A stretch of 38,310 bases of DNA from Chloroflexota bacterium (GCA_030058085.1 JASGTU010000250.1:1-38310); one strand, 5' to 3'; shown: positions 13,496 through 22,825, counted from the stretch's first letter. The notes: generated by a model not told the origin, from the letters alone. Numbers and translations are program-made.

Positions 13496-14059
13496 ATGCA
13501 AGCAAACAAGGAATTGTCACCCGAGCAGCGTGAACGACTGCTCAGCACGCTAAAAACCCGTTTTGAGCGCAACATGCAGCGCCATCAAGGGCTTGAATGG
13601 GCGAAAGTCCAAGCAAAGCTGGAAGCGAATCCGGAAAAACTGTGGGCACTCCATGAAATGGAAAGAACCGGCGGCGAACCGGACGTGGTTGGGCATGACC
13701 CTCAGACGGGTGAATACATCTTTTTTGATTGTTCGGCGCAAAGCCCGAAAGGTCGCCGCAGCACTTGTTTCGACCGGCAAGGGCAGGAGGCAAGGAAAGA
13801 ACATCGTCCGGAGCATAACGCTGTGGATATGGCAGCCGACATGGGCATTGAGCTGCTGACGGAAGACCAATATCGCGCGTTGCAGAAACTTGGGGAATTC
13901 GACACGAAGACGTCGAGTTGGGTGCAAACGCCTGCCGAGATTCGGGAGCTAGGCGGCGCGCTCTATTGCGATCGGCGCTACAACCATGTCTTTGTGTATC
14001 ACAACGGTGCGCAATCCTACTATGGCTCGCGAGCATTCCGCGGCTCGCTCAGGATCTAA
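13496..14059 (+). CDS. DUF4256 family protein
   Basis: This 187-residue protein starts at the ATG at 13496, which has AAGGAG about eight bases upstream. The frame is open further upstream but without a comparable site. Family hallmarks run along its length: LLSTLKTRFERNMQRH (about 16-31), MERTGGEPDVVGHD, GEYIFFDCSAQSPKGRRS, DMAADMGIELLTEDQY, FDTKTSSWVQTP, GGALYCDRRYNHVFVYHNGA and FRGSLRI at the end. The function is unknown. It has no signal peptide or membrane segment, so it is expected to be cytoplasmic. Its GC is lower than most neighbours, which may indicate transfer, and the family is patchy and widely shared between phyla. It is a single-gene unit ending before a hairpin at 14171-14205. 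Confidence 0.9.
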   Translation: MQANKELSPEQRERLLSTLKTRFERNMQRHQGLEWAKVQAKLEANPEKLWALHEMERTGGEPDVVGHDPQTGEYIFFDCSAQSPKGRRSTCFDRQGQEARKEHRPEHNAVDMAADMGIELLTEDQYRALQKLGEFDTKTSSWVQTPAEIRELGGALYCDRRYNHVFVYHNGAQSYYGSRAFRGSLRI

Positions 14060-14170
14060 GTACAATTCCGCTAGTCCCTAGGGATTGACGTCGAGATCCT
14101 TCACTCGGGAACCCCCTAGGTGCAACATGACACCGTGCGTACTTGGCGATCAAACCATATAGGGTCTCGC

Positions 14171-14205
14171 TCTCAGCCGGCCTCGGAGAACGGGGCCGGC
14201 TGAGA
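14171..14205. terminator. Hairpin between converging genes
   Basis: A perfect 12-bp stem, TCTCAGCCGGCC (14171-14182) and GGCCGGCTGAGA (14194-14205), with an 11-nt loop. It sits between the DUF4256 stop (14059) and the stop of the opposing gene (14226), so it can serve both strands. There is no T-run, so it is not a textbook intrinsic terminator. Confidence 0.6.
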
Positions 14206-14225
14206 CGTTGCAGATACGCGCCGCC

Positions 14226-15392
14226 TCATCCCTCCAAGAGCGGCGGGATGACCTTCCCGCGCACCGAACGCCACGAGAACCACACGAGAACGGCCAATCC
14301 CACATAGGCGAGGAGAAAGAAGGCCTGCTCCTCGCTCCACAGATAGGGGAATTCCTCGATCCCAATCACGGCGAGCTGTATAGCCAGGATGGCCGCGCCG
14401 CCGATCACCACCCAGCCGAAGAGCGGGATCAGCCAGACCGTCGCCAAGGCGAAAAGATAGGTCAGCAACGGCAGGAAAAAGTCGAAGGAATAGAGAAAGT
14501 CCGGCAGGATAAACAGCGGCGCGGCCGCCAGGGTGACCAATACGGTGCGCCCCAAACCGCGCAACACCGGGTGGCGACGCGGCCCGACGGTGGACGGCGT
14601 CTCGCTGCCGCTCTTGGGCACGACTCTGCTGTGGATGTCGGCGGCGATCCGGTTGTAGTTCTCCGGCGTGCAGACGATCAGCATAATGGGCCGCCAGCTA
14701 TTGCGCAGGGTGATCATGCGGCGGCGCTGGTCATACTCCGCCGCGACGACATCCGACCAACGCACGAACTCGCGTTGCCGCGCGGCCGCCAGCGTCGCCG
14801 CGCCGCCTGCCGTCGGGCTGCGGGCGAGCGCCGCGCCGAGCAGCGCCAGGCGATTGCCGGTAATGGCGCGCTTGTCCACCGTCTCCCACAGCGCGCCGGT
14901 CTCGTCCACCGTAAAGCGCACGCGCATGCGGTTGCCGAAAAACACGAGGACAACGAAGGCGATCAGCGCCGCCAGCCCGGCTGTCGTCCAGAACGAAACC
15001 TTGAACATCATCGGAATCTGGTAGAAGTCGCCGGTCGCAGCGACGATGAAGCTGAGCAAAAAGGCCATAAAGCCGCCCGACGCCAGGACGACGATGACCA
15101 ACTGCTTGCGGATCAGGGGGTTGCCCAACAGCGAGATGTTGGTCTCCCAGGTGACGGCGTCAGCGGACGCAGATGCGGCAGGGGCCGCGATGGGCGTCAC
15201 GGTCCCTGGCGACGCTTGAGCCGGCGCGTCGCTCGCCTGTGGCTGCGGTTCTTTGACCGGCGCGCTGATGGACGGCTGTTCTTCCGCCGCGGGCAGGGCC
15301 TGCACGGGCGCGCCGCATTCCTCACAGAAACGAACGCCCTCCGCCAGGCTGGCGCCACACTGTTCACAAAATCGCGGTAGTTGAGCGGTCAT
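14226..15392 (-). CDS. Zinc-ribbon multi-pass membrane protein, unknown function
   Basis: This 388-residue protein begins with a double-CxxC zinc ribbon, FCEQCGASL ... VRFCEECGAP (8-28). A Pro/Ala-rich linker follows (about 30-85), then hydrophobic segments near 105-130 and 135-155, a soluble stretch of about 110 residues (160-270), and a dense membrane region from about 275 to 375. The zinc ribbon should lie in the cytoplasm. No enzymatic motif is visible. It follows the larger zinc-ribbon protein (15447-18071) by 54 bp on the same strand, so the two are probably one transcription unit, and both carry the same FCxxCG-type ribbon at opposite ends. I infer they work in the same envelope process. 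The function is not known. Confidence 0.8.
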   Translation of the reverse strand: MTAQLPRFCEQCGASLAEGVRFCEECGAPVQALPAAEEQPSISAPVKEPQPQASDAPAQASPGTVTPIAAPAASASADAVTWETNISLLGNPLIRKQLVIVVLASGGFMAFLLSFIVAATGDFYQIPMMFKVSFWTTAGLAALIAFVVLVFFGNRMRVRFTVDETGALWETVDKRAITGNRLALLGAALARSPTAGGAATLAAARQREFVRWSDVVAAEYDQRRRMITLRNSWRPIMLIVCTPENYNRIAADIHSRVVPKSGSETPSTVGPRRHPVLRGLGRTVLVTLAAAPLFILPDFLYSFDFFLPLLTYLFALATVWLIPLFGWVVIGGAAILAIQLAVIGIEEFPYLWSEEQAFFLLAYVGLAVLVWFSWRSVRGKVIPPLLEG

Positions 15393-15446
15393 TCTGTCCC
15401 CTCTGAATCGTTCTCTCGATTGCGATGCGCCGGATAGGCTGCCGGA

Positions 15447-18071
15447 TCAGGCATCGAGTGCATGCCCGCATGTCCCGCAGAAACGCGCCCCAGGCCGCAC
15501 CGGCGCCTGGCACTGGGGGCAGCGCGGCTCTTCGGGCGGCGGCGGGACTTCCTCTAGCTTAGCGCCGCAGCGCCCACAGAAGCGCACGCCGGTGCGCAGG
15601 AGCTGACCGCAGCGCGGGCAGGCTATGATAGAAGACGCGGGCGCAGGCGTACCGGCCTTTTCGGGCGCGGCGGGCAAGGCGTCCTCTGCCGTAGCAGTTA
15701 TGATCGCTTCCGGGCTCGTTTCCGGCTCCGTTGCGGACACATAGTCGCTGCGCTTCTTGGGCTTGGCAGGCGATGCGGCGCTGGCAGTTGCACTGCTCTT
15801 CGCGGCCCGCGTCCGGCGTGGCGACGCAGGGGCCTTCTTGGCGGTCTTCGACTTCGGCGGCGGCTGGATCGCAAAGGCGCCATCTTGCGCCGTCACAGTC
15901 TGGGCGCGGCGTTTCTTGCCGCGCCGCGCCATGCCGTATATCACCACGAGAACCATCGTCGCCGCGCCAACGCTAAGCGCAACGCCCCAGTCAAAGTCGC
16001 CCAGATCGCCGCCCAGAGCGTCGGTTATGCCTGCGGGCAGGTCCTCAAAACCACCTTCGGACATATCCGAACTCAGCCAGCCGAAGTCATCTGCGTCCTG
16101 GTCTTGGGCAGACGCGGTCTCGCCGCTTGCCGCCTCCTCAATCGAGAGAGCGGCAGGCGCAGCCGCGGCTGGCAAAGCGTCGATCATCGCCTGGGCAAGC
16201 GGCGACGGCTCCTGTGCAACGGGCGGCGAGATCTCGCCCTCCATAGCGAACTCAACGGCTTGCCCCACGCCCACGGTCACCTCGCCGCCGGCGTTGTCCT
16301 CCACGCCGGGGGAGCCTTCGAAGACGTACAGTGTGTTGCGCCCTTCCAAGTCCGAAGTCAGGGACACGAGGCTGCGCAGCCAAATGACACGGCGGTTACG
16401 CTGAGCCAGGTCGGCGAGGGTGCTGGCGTCGTTGACCGTCTGCACGCCGTCAACGATCACCGCGGCCCATGCGCCGGCGACCGGGCCGCCCACCGCAGTA
16501 GCCCCGCCGACGACTGCGGTTTTGATTACGAAGTCAACTCCCTGGTTGACCACGAAGAGAGCCAAGCCCTTTTCATCGCTTAGCGGCATCCCTTCCGTTG
16601 TGGCCCAGCTGTCTATCACGCGCAACGCCAACACGCTGTTCCACTGCGGGGTGCGGTTGTTTACCGTAAAGATGCCCTCGCTCCCGTCCAACCACATGAC
16701 GGCAACGCCGATACCGTCGCCGTGGCGGACAACCCAGGAGCGGTCTTGTCCATCGGCGACAGGCAAGGGCTGCGACGAAGCGTCGATAATCAGTTGGTCG
16801 CCGGGCTTGATGGGGAGAAAGTAATCGGCCCGGTCTAGAGGGGGTGACAACTGCTTGCCGCCCAGGCTGATGCGGCTGAGCACCCTGGCTTGGGTCGGCT
16901 CCTCGAACGTGGGCGTCGGGTTGAGGCCGAATCGATCCTCGGTCGGGATGAGGGGCGCATACCAGTCGCGCAGTTGAGTCACGTTGAATACCCTTTGACG
17001 GGTCGTCGCCCCCTCCCTTGTGATTAGCTGGTAGAGCACGCTGCGCACAAAGGCTGGGGAGATGATCTCCAGCGTAGTTTCGGCCTTCTGGAAAGTCTCC
17101 TCGTCACCTGCTGTCGGCGCATAGGCAGTGAAGTCCAGCGTACAAGGCAATTGCAGTTTGAACAGCCGCATCCGCCCGTAATCCAGGAACAGGCGTACGA
17201 TGACCATGCCGTCGCTTCCGGTGAGGGGCGCTTTGGCGCCTGAGACCGGGCCGGTGGCGAAGTTGTGCACCTCTTCCGTCCACTTCCTCGCCCCTGGGTC
17301 CCACACTGCGTATTTGTCCGCCAGACACTTCACGTCGCCCTCGACCTCGAACGGGGTCGGCGCGCCCTTCACCGGCTTGCCCTCATCCTCCAGCTTGATC
17401 CAGAATGTCATCGGCATGCGGGTCGGGTCAGTCTCGCCGTTGTAGCCGGTGACGGTCAGGTTTTGGCGAAAGCCGCGCGCCCAGCCGTAATAACCGCGTT
17501 CATCCAGCGGCCGGAAGAGGAGCTCCACCTTGGCATTGCGCAGGTCGCGCGGCGCCAGCGACTGGTCGAGGTCAGCCTGGTCGTAGCTCCACCAGCGGCT
17601 GCTGACGAAATGCCAGCCGGGGCGGTCCGATTGCGGGCTGCCATACTCAAGTATGGCGGTCTCGTAGGTGAGCGATGTGGATTTCTCGCCGCCACTAATG
17701 GCCTCGTGCCAGTTCTGCTGGGTATAGAGCAGCACCACCGCGTTGGCGATGAGCGGGTCAGGCTGGGCCGTATGGTGAATCTTGATGTACGACGCCTCGA
17801 TGACCTGGCCGCGGTAGGTGATTTGCGGGCCGAACCAGGTGTTCATGCTGCGTTTCGTGCGGCATACTTCGCGTTCGGTCACGTCGGCGATGGCGTCGCA
17901 ATTTTCCAGTTCGTGTTCGAAATTGGTCTCTTGGATGAAGCGCTGCGCCGCTTCGTTGATCTCGTCATCCGAGGGGATCGAAGGCCAGGCGGCCTGGGCG
18001 CTAGCGGGGAACACGATGAGGGCGAACAGGAACAACAGCGCGCCCTTGATCAGCACGCGCGACCCTATCAC
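15447..18071 (-). CDS. Large secreted/anchored protein with C-terminal double zinc ribbon
   Basis: This 874-residue protein starts at a GTG (18071) with AGAGG seven bases upstream. A signal peptide (about 1-28, ending ASAQAA) leads a long extracytoplasmic domain that I do not recognise. A membrane helix follows near 695-715 (LSVGAATMVLVVIYGMARRGKK), then a basic Lys/Ala/Pro-rich linker and two zinc ribbons at the end: CPRCG...FCGRCG and CPQCQ...FCGTCG (about 818-872). The topology is therefore outside domain, one span, and cytoplasmic zinc ribbons. Near residues 515-545 a Gly/Ala-rich stretch (GGATAVGGPVAGAWAA) could be a second hydrophobic segment. It heads a two-gene unit with the zinc-ribbon membrane protein. 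The function is unknown. Confidence 0.8.
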   Translation of the reverse strand: MIGSRVLIKGALLFLFALIVFPASAQAAWPSIPSDDEINEAAQRFIQETNFEHELENCDAIADVTEREVCRTKRSMNTWFGPQITYRGQVIEASYIKIHHTAQPDPLIANAVVLLYTQQNWHEAISGGEKSTSLTYETAILEYGSPQSDRPGWHFVSSRWWSYDQADLDQSLAPRDLRNAKVELLFRPLDERGYYGWARGFRQNLTVTGYNGETDPTRMPMTFWIKLEDEGKPVKGAPTPFEVEGDVKCLADKYAVWDPGARKWTEEVHNFATGPVSGAKAPLTGSDGMVIVRLFLDYGRMRLFKLQLPCTLDFTAYAPTAGDEETFQKAETTLEIISPAFVRSVLYQLITREGATTRQRVFNVTQLRDWYAPLIPTEDRFGLNPTPTFEEPTQARVLSRISLGGKQLSPPLDRADYFLPIKPGDQLIIDASSQPLPVADGQDRSWVVRHGDGIGVAVMWLDGSEGIFTVNNRTPQWNSVLALRVIDSWATTEGMPLSDEKGLALFVVNQGVDFVIKTAVVGGATAVGGPVAGAWAAVIVDGVQTVNDASTLADLAQRNRRVIWLRSLVSLTSDLEGRNTLYVFEGSPGVEDNAGGEVTVGVGQAVEFAMEGEISPPVAQEPSPLAQAMIDALPAAAAPAALSIEEAASGETASAQDQDADDFGWLSSDMSEGGFEDLPAGITDALGGDLGDFDWGVALSVGAATMVLVVIYGMARRGKKRRAQTVTAQDGAFAIQPPPKSKTAKKAPASPRRTRAAKSSATASAASPAKPKKRSDYVSATEPETSPEAIITATAEDALPAAPEKAGTPAPASSIIACPRCGQLLRTGVRFCGRCGAKLEEVPPPPEEPRCPQCQAPVRPGARFCGTCGHALDA

Positions 18072-18316
18072 ATTAACACCTCTTGCATTGGGAAATACGG
18101 CTTGTACAGCATGCGGTCGATTGGCGCCGGGTCGTGCTGTGGCTAGTCGAAAGGAGTTGATTTATTAAGAGGATTGCAAGCGGATAAATCACACCTAGGC
18201 GGGCAAGCATCGCGTCGCCTACTGGTTAGTATAGCCTGATCTGCGAGGAATTGCCCCGGTCACTTGACCAGGTTGGGCGATGCTCCCGGCGTATGCCGGG
18301 GGCGGATCTGGCCGCG
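18072..18316. other. Gap between the zinc-ribbon unit and the pst operon
   Basis: 245 bp without a gene. It must hold the promoter of the zinc-ribbon pair, although no clear hexamers were found, and the 3' end of the pst operon with its hairpin at 18283-18302. A short palindrome GGTCACTTGACC lies at about 18259-18270. Confidence 0.5.
18283..18302 (-). terminator. Hairpin after the last pstB
   Basis: The arms CTCCCGGC (18283-18290) and GCCGGGGG (18295-18302) with loop GTAT form an eight-pair stem, counting the outer wobble or mismatch. It lies 14 nt after the stop of the last pst gene. No T-run follows. Confidence 0.5.
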
Positions 18317-19126
18317 CTACCCCTGCCGCCCGCTGATGTAGGCCTCGGTCAGCGCCTCTTTGGGCGTGGCAAACAGCTCTGGGGTGCGGCGGTATTCGAC
18401 CAACTTGCCCAGCCAGAAGAAGCCCGTGTAGTCGGAGGCGCGCGCCGCCTGCTGCATGTTGTGGGTGACGATCACGATGGTGTATTGGGCGGAGAGGCGA
18501 CGCATCAGGTCTTCGACGTGCAGGGTCGCCACCGGATCGAGCGCCGAACACGGCTCGTCCATCAGGATGACCTCCGGCCGCACAGCCAGTGTGCGGGCGA
18601 TACATAGCCGCTGCTGCTGTCCGGGGTTGAGCGTGAGCGCCGAGGCGTCGAGGCGATCCTTCACCTCATCCCACAGGGCGGCGTCCGCCAAGCTGGATTC
18701 CACGATCTCCGCCAGATCGCGCGCCTTCGGCCTGCCCAGCACGCGCGGGCCAAAGGCCACGTTGTCGTAGATGCTCTGCGGGAAGGGGTTGGGTCGCTGA
18801 AAGACCATGCCCACGCGCTGGCGCAGATCGGTTACGTCCACGTTCGGGGCGTAGATGTCCTGGCCGTTGAGCAGCACCTCGCCTTCGGCGCGTGCGCCGA
18901 TCACCGTATCGTTCATGCGGTTGAGGGCGCGCAAGAAGGTGGATTTGCCGCAGCCGGACGGGCCGATCAGGGCCGTGATGTGTCGCTCGTAGATGGGCAA
19001 GGTCAGGTCGTAAAGTGCCTGAAAGGTCCCATAGAAGAAGTTGAAGTCGTTGACTTCGATCTTGCTTTTCGGGCCGCCTGTCTCAGGCGTATTCAACTCG
19101 CGCTTATCCAAAACGTCCGACGACAT
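18317..19126 (-). CDS. pstB: Phosphate ABC transporter ATPase PstB, subunit with intact Walker B but altered signature
   Basis: Numbered from the ATG at 19126, this 269-residue ABC ATPase has Walker [11 protein letters not shown]-loop [10 protein letters not shown] (Gln110), Walker B VILMDEP with catalytic Glu191, and switch histidine [11 protein letters not shown]. The signature is LNPGQ (166-170) instead of LSGGQ. PstB energises phosphate import through PstCA. A longer frame reaches a TTG at 19159, but the ATG has GGAGG just upstream (only three bases apart). The gene overlaps the preceding pstB by 23 bp. The altered signature pairs with the defects in the upstream ATPase, which suggests one working and one degenerate ATP site in a heterodimer. 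This paralogue resembles standard PstB more closely overall. Confidence 0.93.
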   Translation of the reverse strand: MSSDVLDKRELNTPETGGPKSKIEVNDFNFFYGTFQALYDLTLPIYERHITALIGPSGCGKSTFLRALNRMNDTVIGARAEGEVLLNGQDIYAPNVDVTDLRQRVGMVFQRPNPFPQSIYDNVAFGPRVLGRPKARDLAEIVESSLADAALWDEVKDRLDASALTLNPGQQQRLCIARTLAVRPEVILMDEPCSALDPVATLHVEDLMRRLSAQYTIVIVTHNMQQAARASDYTGFFWLGKLVEYRRTPELFATPKEALTEAYISGRQG

Positions 19127-19880
19127 AGTCCTCCGTCCGTCTGTCCTTGGGGTTGGCAAACATCTGCCGGCCTGTGCCCGCCTCGATCAACTCGCCGCCC
19201 ATCAAGAAAGCGGCGCGATCCGCCACGCGCGCGGCCTGCTGCACACTGTGGGGCACCATGATGATCGTGTAGCGCGACTTCAGTTCGATCAGCGAGTCTT
19301 CCACCGTGGCTGTGGAGAGCGGGTCCAGCCCCGAAGTCGGGTTGTCCAACAAGATCACGTCCGGCTCCATCGCCAGGCTGCGCGCCAGGCAGAGCCGCTG
19401 CTTCTGCCCGCCGGAAAGGGCGAAGGCAGAGCTTTGCAAGCGATCCTTGACTTCATCCCAGAGGGCTGCTTGCTCCAGCGCTCGCGTGATGCGCCGCTCG
19501 ATCGTCTGTGCGTCGCGGATGCCCGCCATGCGCAGACCGTAGGCGAGGTTGTCGAAGATGGAACCCGGCAGCGGCGTGGGAATGGCGAAGACCATGCTCA
19601 GGCGACGACGCAGTTCCGTCACATCTACAGCCGGTGAGAAGATGTCCCGACCGTTGAAGAAGACACGGCCTTGGCGCTGGGCGCCCTCGCTGAGGTCGGA
19701 TAGACGGTTGAGCACGCGCAACAGGGTGGATTTGCCGCTGCGCGAGGGGCCGAAGACGACAAAAACTTGATTCGGCGCGATATCCACCGTCACATCTTTC
19801 AGCGCGACGGTGTTGTCTGGAAAGGTAAACGAGAGATGTTCAATTGCGATGATGGGCGAAACGTTGGGATCCATGTGCAT
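19104..19880 (-). CDS. pstB: Second PstB-like ATPase with intact signature but no catalytic glutamate
   Basis: This 258-residue ABC ATPase starts at the ATG at 19880, which overlaps the pstA stop (TGATG). Another ATG two codons on is possible. Walker A is GPSRSGKST, the signature is a perfect LSGGQ (155-159), and the H-switch [11 protein letters not shown] is intact. The Q-loop glutamine is replaced by Ala99 ([10 protein letters not shown]), and the catalytic glutamate after Walker B is Asn180 ([11 protein letters not shown]). Alone it should hydrolyse ATP poorly. With the downstream PstB it can supply a good signature to the other subunit's intact Walker site. It belongs to the pstSCABB operon. 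Confidence 0.92.
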   Translation of the reverse strand: MHMDPNVSPIIAIEHLSFTFPDNTVALKDVTVDIAPNQVFVVFGPSRSGKSTLLRVLNRLSDLSEGAQRQGRVFFNGRDIFSPAVDVTELRRRLSMVFAIPTPLPGSIFDNLAYGLRMAGIRDAQTIERRITRALEQAALWDEVKDRLQSSAFALSGGQKQRLCLARSLAMEPDVILLDNPTSGLDPLSTATVEDSLIELKSRYTIIMVPHSVQQAARVADRAAFLMGGELIEAGTGRQMFANPKDRRTEDYVVGRFG

Positions 19881-20725
19881 CACCACTGCCGCCGCCTGCG
19901 CATCCGCGTGCGCAACACGGTCGCCACGAGCGTTAAAGAGAGGACGACCAGCAGAAGCACCAATGCCGTGCCATATTGGAGCGAGAGCGGCATCCCAGGC
20001 ACCTGCGTAGAGATGACGTAGAGATGATAGGGCAACGCCATGGTCTGGTCGAAAATGGAACGCGGGAGTTCGGGCAGATAGAAGGCTGCCACCGTGAACA
20101 GGATCGGCGCGGTCTCGCCCGCCGCGCGGCCGAGGCCGAGGATGATGCCGGTGATGATGCCGGGCAAGGCGTGGGGCAGCACTTGGTGGCGGATGGTCTG
20201 CCAGCGCGTAGCGCCGAGGCTGAGGCTCACTGTGCGGAACTCCTGCGGCACGGCCAACAGGGCCTCTTCCGCCGTGCTGATCACGACCGGCAGGGTCATC
20301 AGCCCCAACGTCAGCGAGCCGGCGACGATGGACGTGCCCAGGTTCAAGAAAAGCACAAAGGCGCCCAAGCCAAACAGTCCATAGACGATGGAGGGAATGC
20401 CGGCCAAATTGACGATCGCCAGGCGCACCCAGCGCGTCAGGCGGTTGTCGCCGGCGTATTCGGCCAGATAGATAGCCGTCGCGATCGCCAACGGGAAGGC
20501 GGCGATCGCGGTGCCGAAGGTGAGAAAGACCGTGCCGAGCAGCGCAGGCCAAATGCCGCCTTCGCGCATGCCGCTGCGCGGCGCGGTGAAGAGGAACTCC
20601 CACGAGATGACGCCGATGCCGTTGTAGACCACATAGAGGATCACGAAGACAGTCGGCAGAACGACCAGGGCCGCCACCAGCGAGATGGCGATCTTGGCAA
20701 GACGGTTGGTCTGTTGGCGCGTCAT
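19880..20725 (-). CDS. pstA: Phosphate ABC transporter permease PstA
   Basis: This 281-residue permease has an N-terminal span (about 11-38), a cluster of further spans and the inner-membrane permease loop EEALLAVPQEFRTVSLSLGATRWQTIRHQVLPHALPG, which contacts the ATPase. GLGRAAGETAPILFT is the typical PstA segment that follows. It forms the phosphate channel with PstC in the cytoplasmic membrane. It starts 17 bp after the pstC stop and its stop overlaps the next gene's start, so expression is coupled. Length is normal for the family. Confidence 0.95.
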   Translation of the reverse strand: MTRQQTNRLAKIAISLVAALVVLPTVFVILYVVYNGIGVISWEFLFTAPRSGMREGGIWPALLGTVFLTFGTAIAAFPLAIATAIYLAEYAGDNRLTRWVRLAIVNLAGIPSIVYGLFGLGAFVLFLNLGTSIVAGSLTLGLMTLPVVISTAEEALLAVPQEFRTVSLSLGATRWQTIRHQVLPHALPGIITGIILGLGRAAGETAPILFTVAAFYLPELPRSIFDQTMALPYHLYVISTQVPGMPLSLQYGTALVLLLVVLSLTLVATVLRTRMRRRRQW

Positions 20726-20742
20726 GAGTCCACCTTGATGGC

Positions 20743-21687
20743 CTACAGTTGGCTGCTTCGCTGTTGTTTGCCGCCGCCGATCAACATGCTGGCTAGCGAG
20801 TTGATGGCGAACGTGAGCAGGAAGAGCACGATGCCGATGGCGAAGAGCGCCTGGTAATGCAGACTGCCCTGGGCGACCTCACCCATCTCCGCCGCGATCG
20901 TCGCCGTCATCGTGCGCACCGGCTGGAAGAACATCCCTGTCGCCAGCGACGGGATGTTGGCGGCGTTGCCCGTCACCATCATTACCGCCATCGTCTCGCC
21001 GATGGCGCGGCCGATACCCAGCACCGTGGCGATGACGATGCCCGACCGCGCCGCCGGCACGACGACGCGCCAGATGGTCTGCCATTCGGTGGCGCCAATG
21101 GCGAGCGACGCATCGCGGTACTCCTTGGGCACGGCGTACAGCGCATCTTCCGAAATGCTGATGATCGTGGGCAGCGACATATAGGCCAGGATCAACGCGC
21201 CGGTGAACGCGGTCAGCCCCGTCGGCGCGCCGGCCTGTTGCACAAGCGGAGCCAGGGCCACCCAGCCGAGAAAGCCGAGCACGATGGAGGGGATGCCCGC
21301 CAGCACCTCGATCAGCGGCTTGAGCAATTCGCGCTGCCACAGCGGCGCAATTTCGCCTAAATAGATAGCCGTGATCAAGCCCAGCGGCACGGCAATGACC
21401 ACCGCGCCCACCGTCACCAGCAACGATCCGACGAGCAGCGGCAGCAGACCGTACAGTTCCTCGATGGGATACCAGCGCACACCCAGCAAATTGAGGGGCG
21501 ATATGCGCACGAACGCCGGCAGCCCTTCCCGCAGCAGGAAGAGGAAGATCAGGCCGATGATGAAAATGGTCGAAAGCCCGGCGCCGCGAATGATCTGCTC
21601 AATCCACCATTCGCCCGAGTGACGGCGCGACGGCGTCGTCTCCGCCTGTGCAGCCGGCAGAGACGCAGCTTGCTCAGTCTTCAGCAT
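20743..21687 (-). CDS. pstC: Phosphate ABC transporter permease PstC
   Basis: This 314-residue permease has a polar N-terminus (1-35), a first span at about 38-55, and the PstC landmarks VRWYPIEELYGLLPLLVGSLLVT, LAGIPSIVLGF, the EDALYAVPKEYRDASLAIGATEWQT loop (ATPase contact) and GIGRAIGETMAVMMVTGN. It pairs with PstA to move phosphate across the cytoplasmic membrane. The ATG at 21687 has AAGGAG about 11 bases upstream. It lies 69 bp after pstS, a gap in which I see nothing notable. Confidence 0.95.
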   Translation of the reverse strand: MLKTEQAASLPAAQAETTPSRRHSGEWWIEQIIRGAGLSTIFIIGLIFLFLLREGLPAFVRISPLNLLGVRWYPIEELYGLLPLLVGSLLVTVGAVVIAVPLGLITAIYLGEIAPLWQRELLKPLIEVLAGIPSIVLGFLGWVALAPLVQQAGAPTGLTAFTGALILAYMSLPTIISISEDALYAVPKEYRDASLAIGATEWQTIWRVVVPAARSGIVIATVLGIGRAIGETMAVMMVTGNAANIPSLATGMFFQPVRTMTATIAAEMGEVAQGSLHYQALFAIGIVLFLLTFAINSLASMLIGGGKQQRSSQL

Positions 21688-21756
21688 CGACCAAATGCTC
21701 CTTGATTTGCGGCTGTGATTACAAACATGGCAGACATAGACAGTCCTTAGCGCGTT

Positions 21757-22758
21757 TTAGGGGGAGATAAGCGGCACAAAGCCCAACTCCGCCACGATCT
21801 GCTGGCCTTGCGGCCCCTGGATCCACGCCAGATATTCGGCCACGGCGTCGGAGGGTTGGCCGGCGGTATACATATAGAGCGGGCGCGCGATCGGATAGCT
21901 GCCGTCCATGCCGGTGGCAACCGTAGGCATGACATAAGGCGAGCCGGCATCCGCCGCCACGGCGATGAGCTTCTCGTGCGCCGGGTCGACGTAGCCCAGC
22001 CCGTCATAGCCGATGGCGTTCGGGTTGCGGCGAATCTCGCTCGTGATGCCCACTGAGGAGGGCATGAGAAGCGTCTGCGGCGCGAAGATGGCCTTGGAGC
22101 CCGAATCGCCTTGGCGCACGACTTCCTCAAGGAAGTAGACATGGGTGCCGGAGTTGGTCTCGCGCGAGAGGAGGATGATGGGCGCGTCGTTGCCGCCTAA
22201 CTCTTTCCAGTTGTCGATTTGCCCCGTAAAGATGGCCGAAAGCTGGTCGATCGTCAACTCGCTGACCGGATTGGCAAGGTTGACGACAATGGCGAGCGCG
22301 TCAATGGCGACGATGAACTCGGTCGGCTCGACGCCGTTCGCATGGGCGGCGTCGATTTCCTCCTCCTTGATATGGCGCGACACGTTGGCAATGTCCACCG
22401 TGCGATTGATCAGGGAGGCAATGCCCGTCCCCGAACCGCCGCCGGTCACGGCGATCAGCAGATCAGGGTTGACCTGGCGATAGGCCTCCGCCCAGGCGAG
22501 CGCCAGGTTGACGAGCGTATCGGAGCCTTTATTCTGGATGACGCGCTGGGAACTAGGCGCAGCCGCCGAGGCTAATTCGACAGCGGGACTGCATGCGGCC
22601 AACACGAGGATGAACAACGATAGCCAGACCGTATGACCGGACAAACGACACAATATGGGCGACAGGCGACACGGCTGCCATGTCGCCTGCTGCACCCTTG
22701 CTTCAATGCACTTAGTTGTAGACCTTCGCACTAAACCTTCGCCGTTCGATTGATGCAC
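21757..22758 (-). CDS. pstS: Phosphate-binding lipoprotein PstS
   Basis: This periplasmic-type binding protein has NKGSDTLVNLALAWAE, TGGGSGTGIASL (phosphate-loop Ser/Thr/Gly), IFTGQIDNWKELGG and SRETNSGTHVYF, which are all standard PstS segments. A lipobox LVLAAC ends a hydrophobic stretch near residue 50, so the mature protein is probably lipid-anchored outside the membrane. The longest frame starts at a GTG (22758) and gives an unusually long, Arg-rich leader before the hydrophobic core. An internal GTG or TTG start may be the real one. It is first in pstSCABB. No phoU gene is present in the window. Confidence 0.94.
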   Translation of the reverse strand: MHQSNGEGLVRRSTTKCIEARVQQATWQPCRLSPILCRLSGHTVWLSLFILVLAACSPAVELASAAAPSSQRVIQNKGSDTLVNLALAWAEAYRQVNPDLLIAVTGGGSGTGIASLINRTVDIANVSRHIKEEEIDAAHANGVEPTEFIVAIDALAIVVNLANPVSELTIDQLSAIFTGQIDNWKELGGNDAPIILLSRETNSGTHVYFLEEVVRQGDSGSKAIFAPQTLLMPSSVGITSEIRRNPNAIGYDGLGYVDPAHEKLIAVAADAGSPYVMPTVATGMDGSYPIARPLYMYTAGQPSDAVAEYLAWIQGPQGQQIVAELGFVPLISP

Positions 22759-22825
22759 CAGTACGTAGTTGCCTACCTAGCCGGCGTATAGTTGATTTCG
22801 ATAAACTCCTCTTAATCCTAGCCCC

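Noticed and set aside
19881-20603. The N-terminal extension of the first pstB frame.
   Set aside because: It is out-of-frame text of pstA, Arg/His-rich. The real gene begins at the TGATG overlap at 19880.
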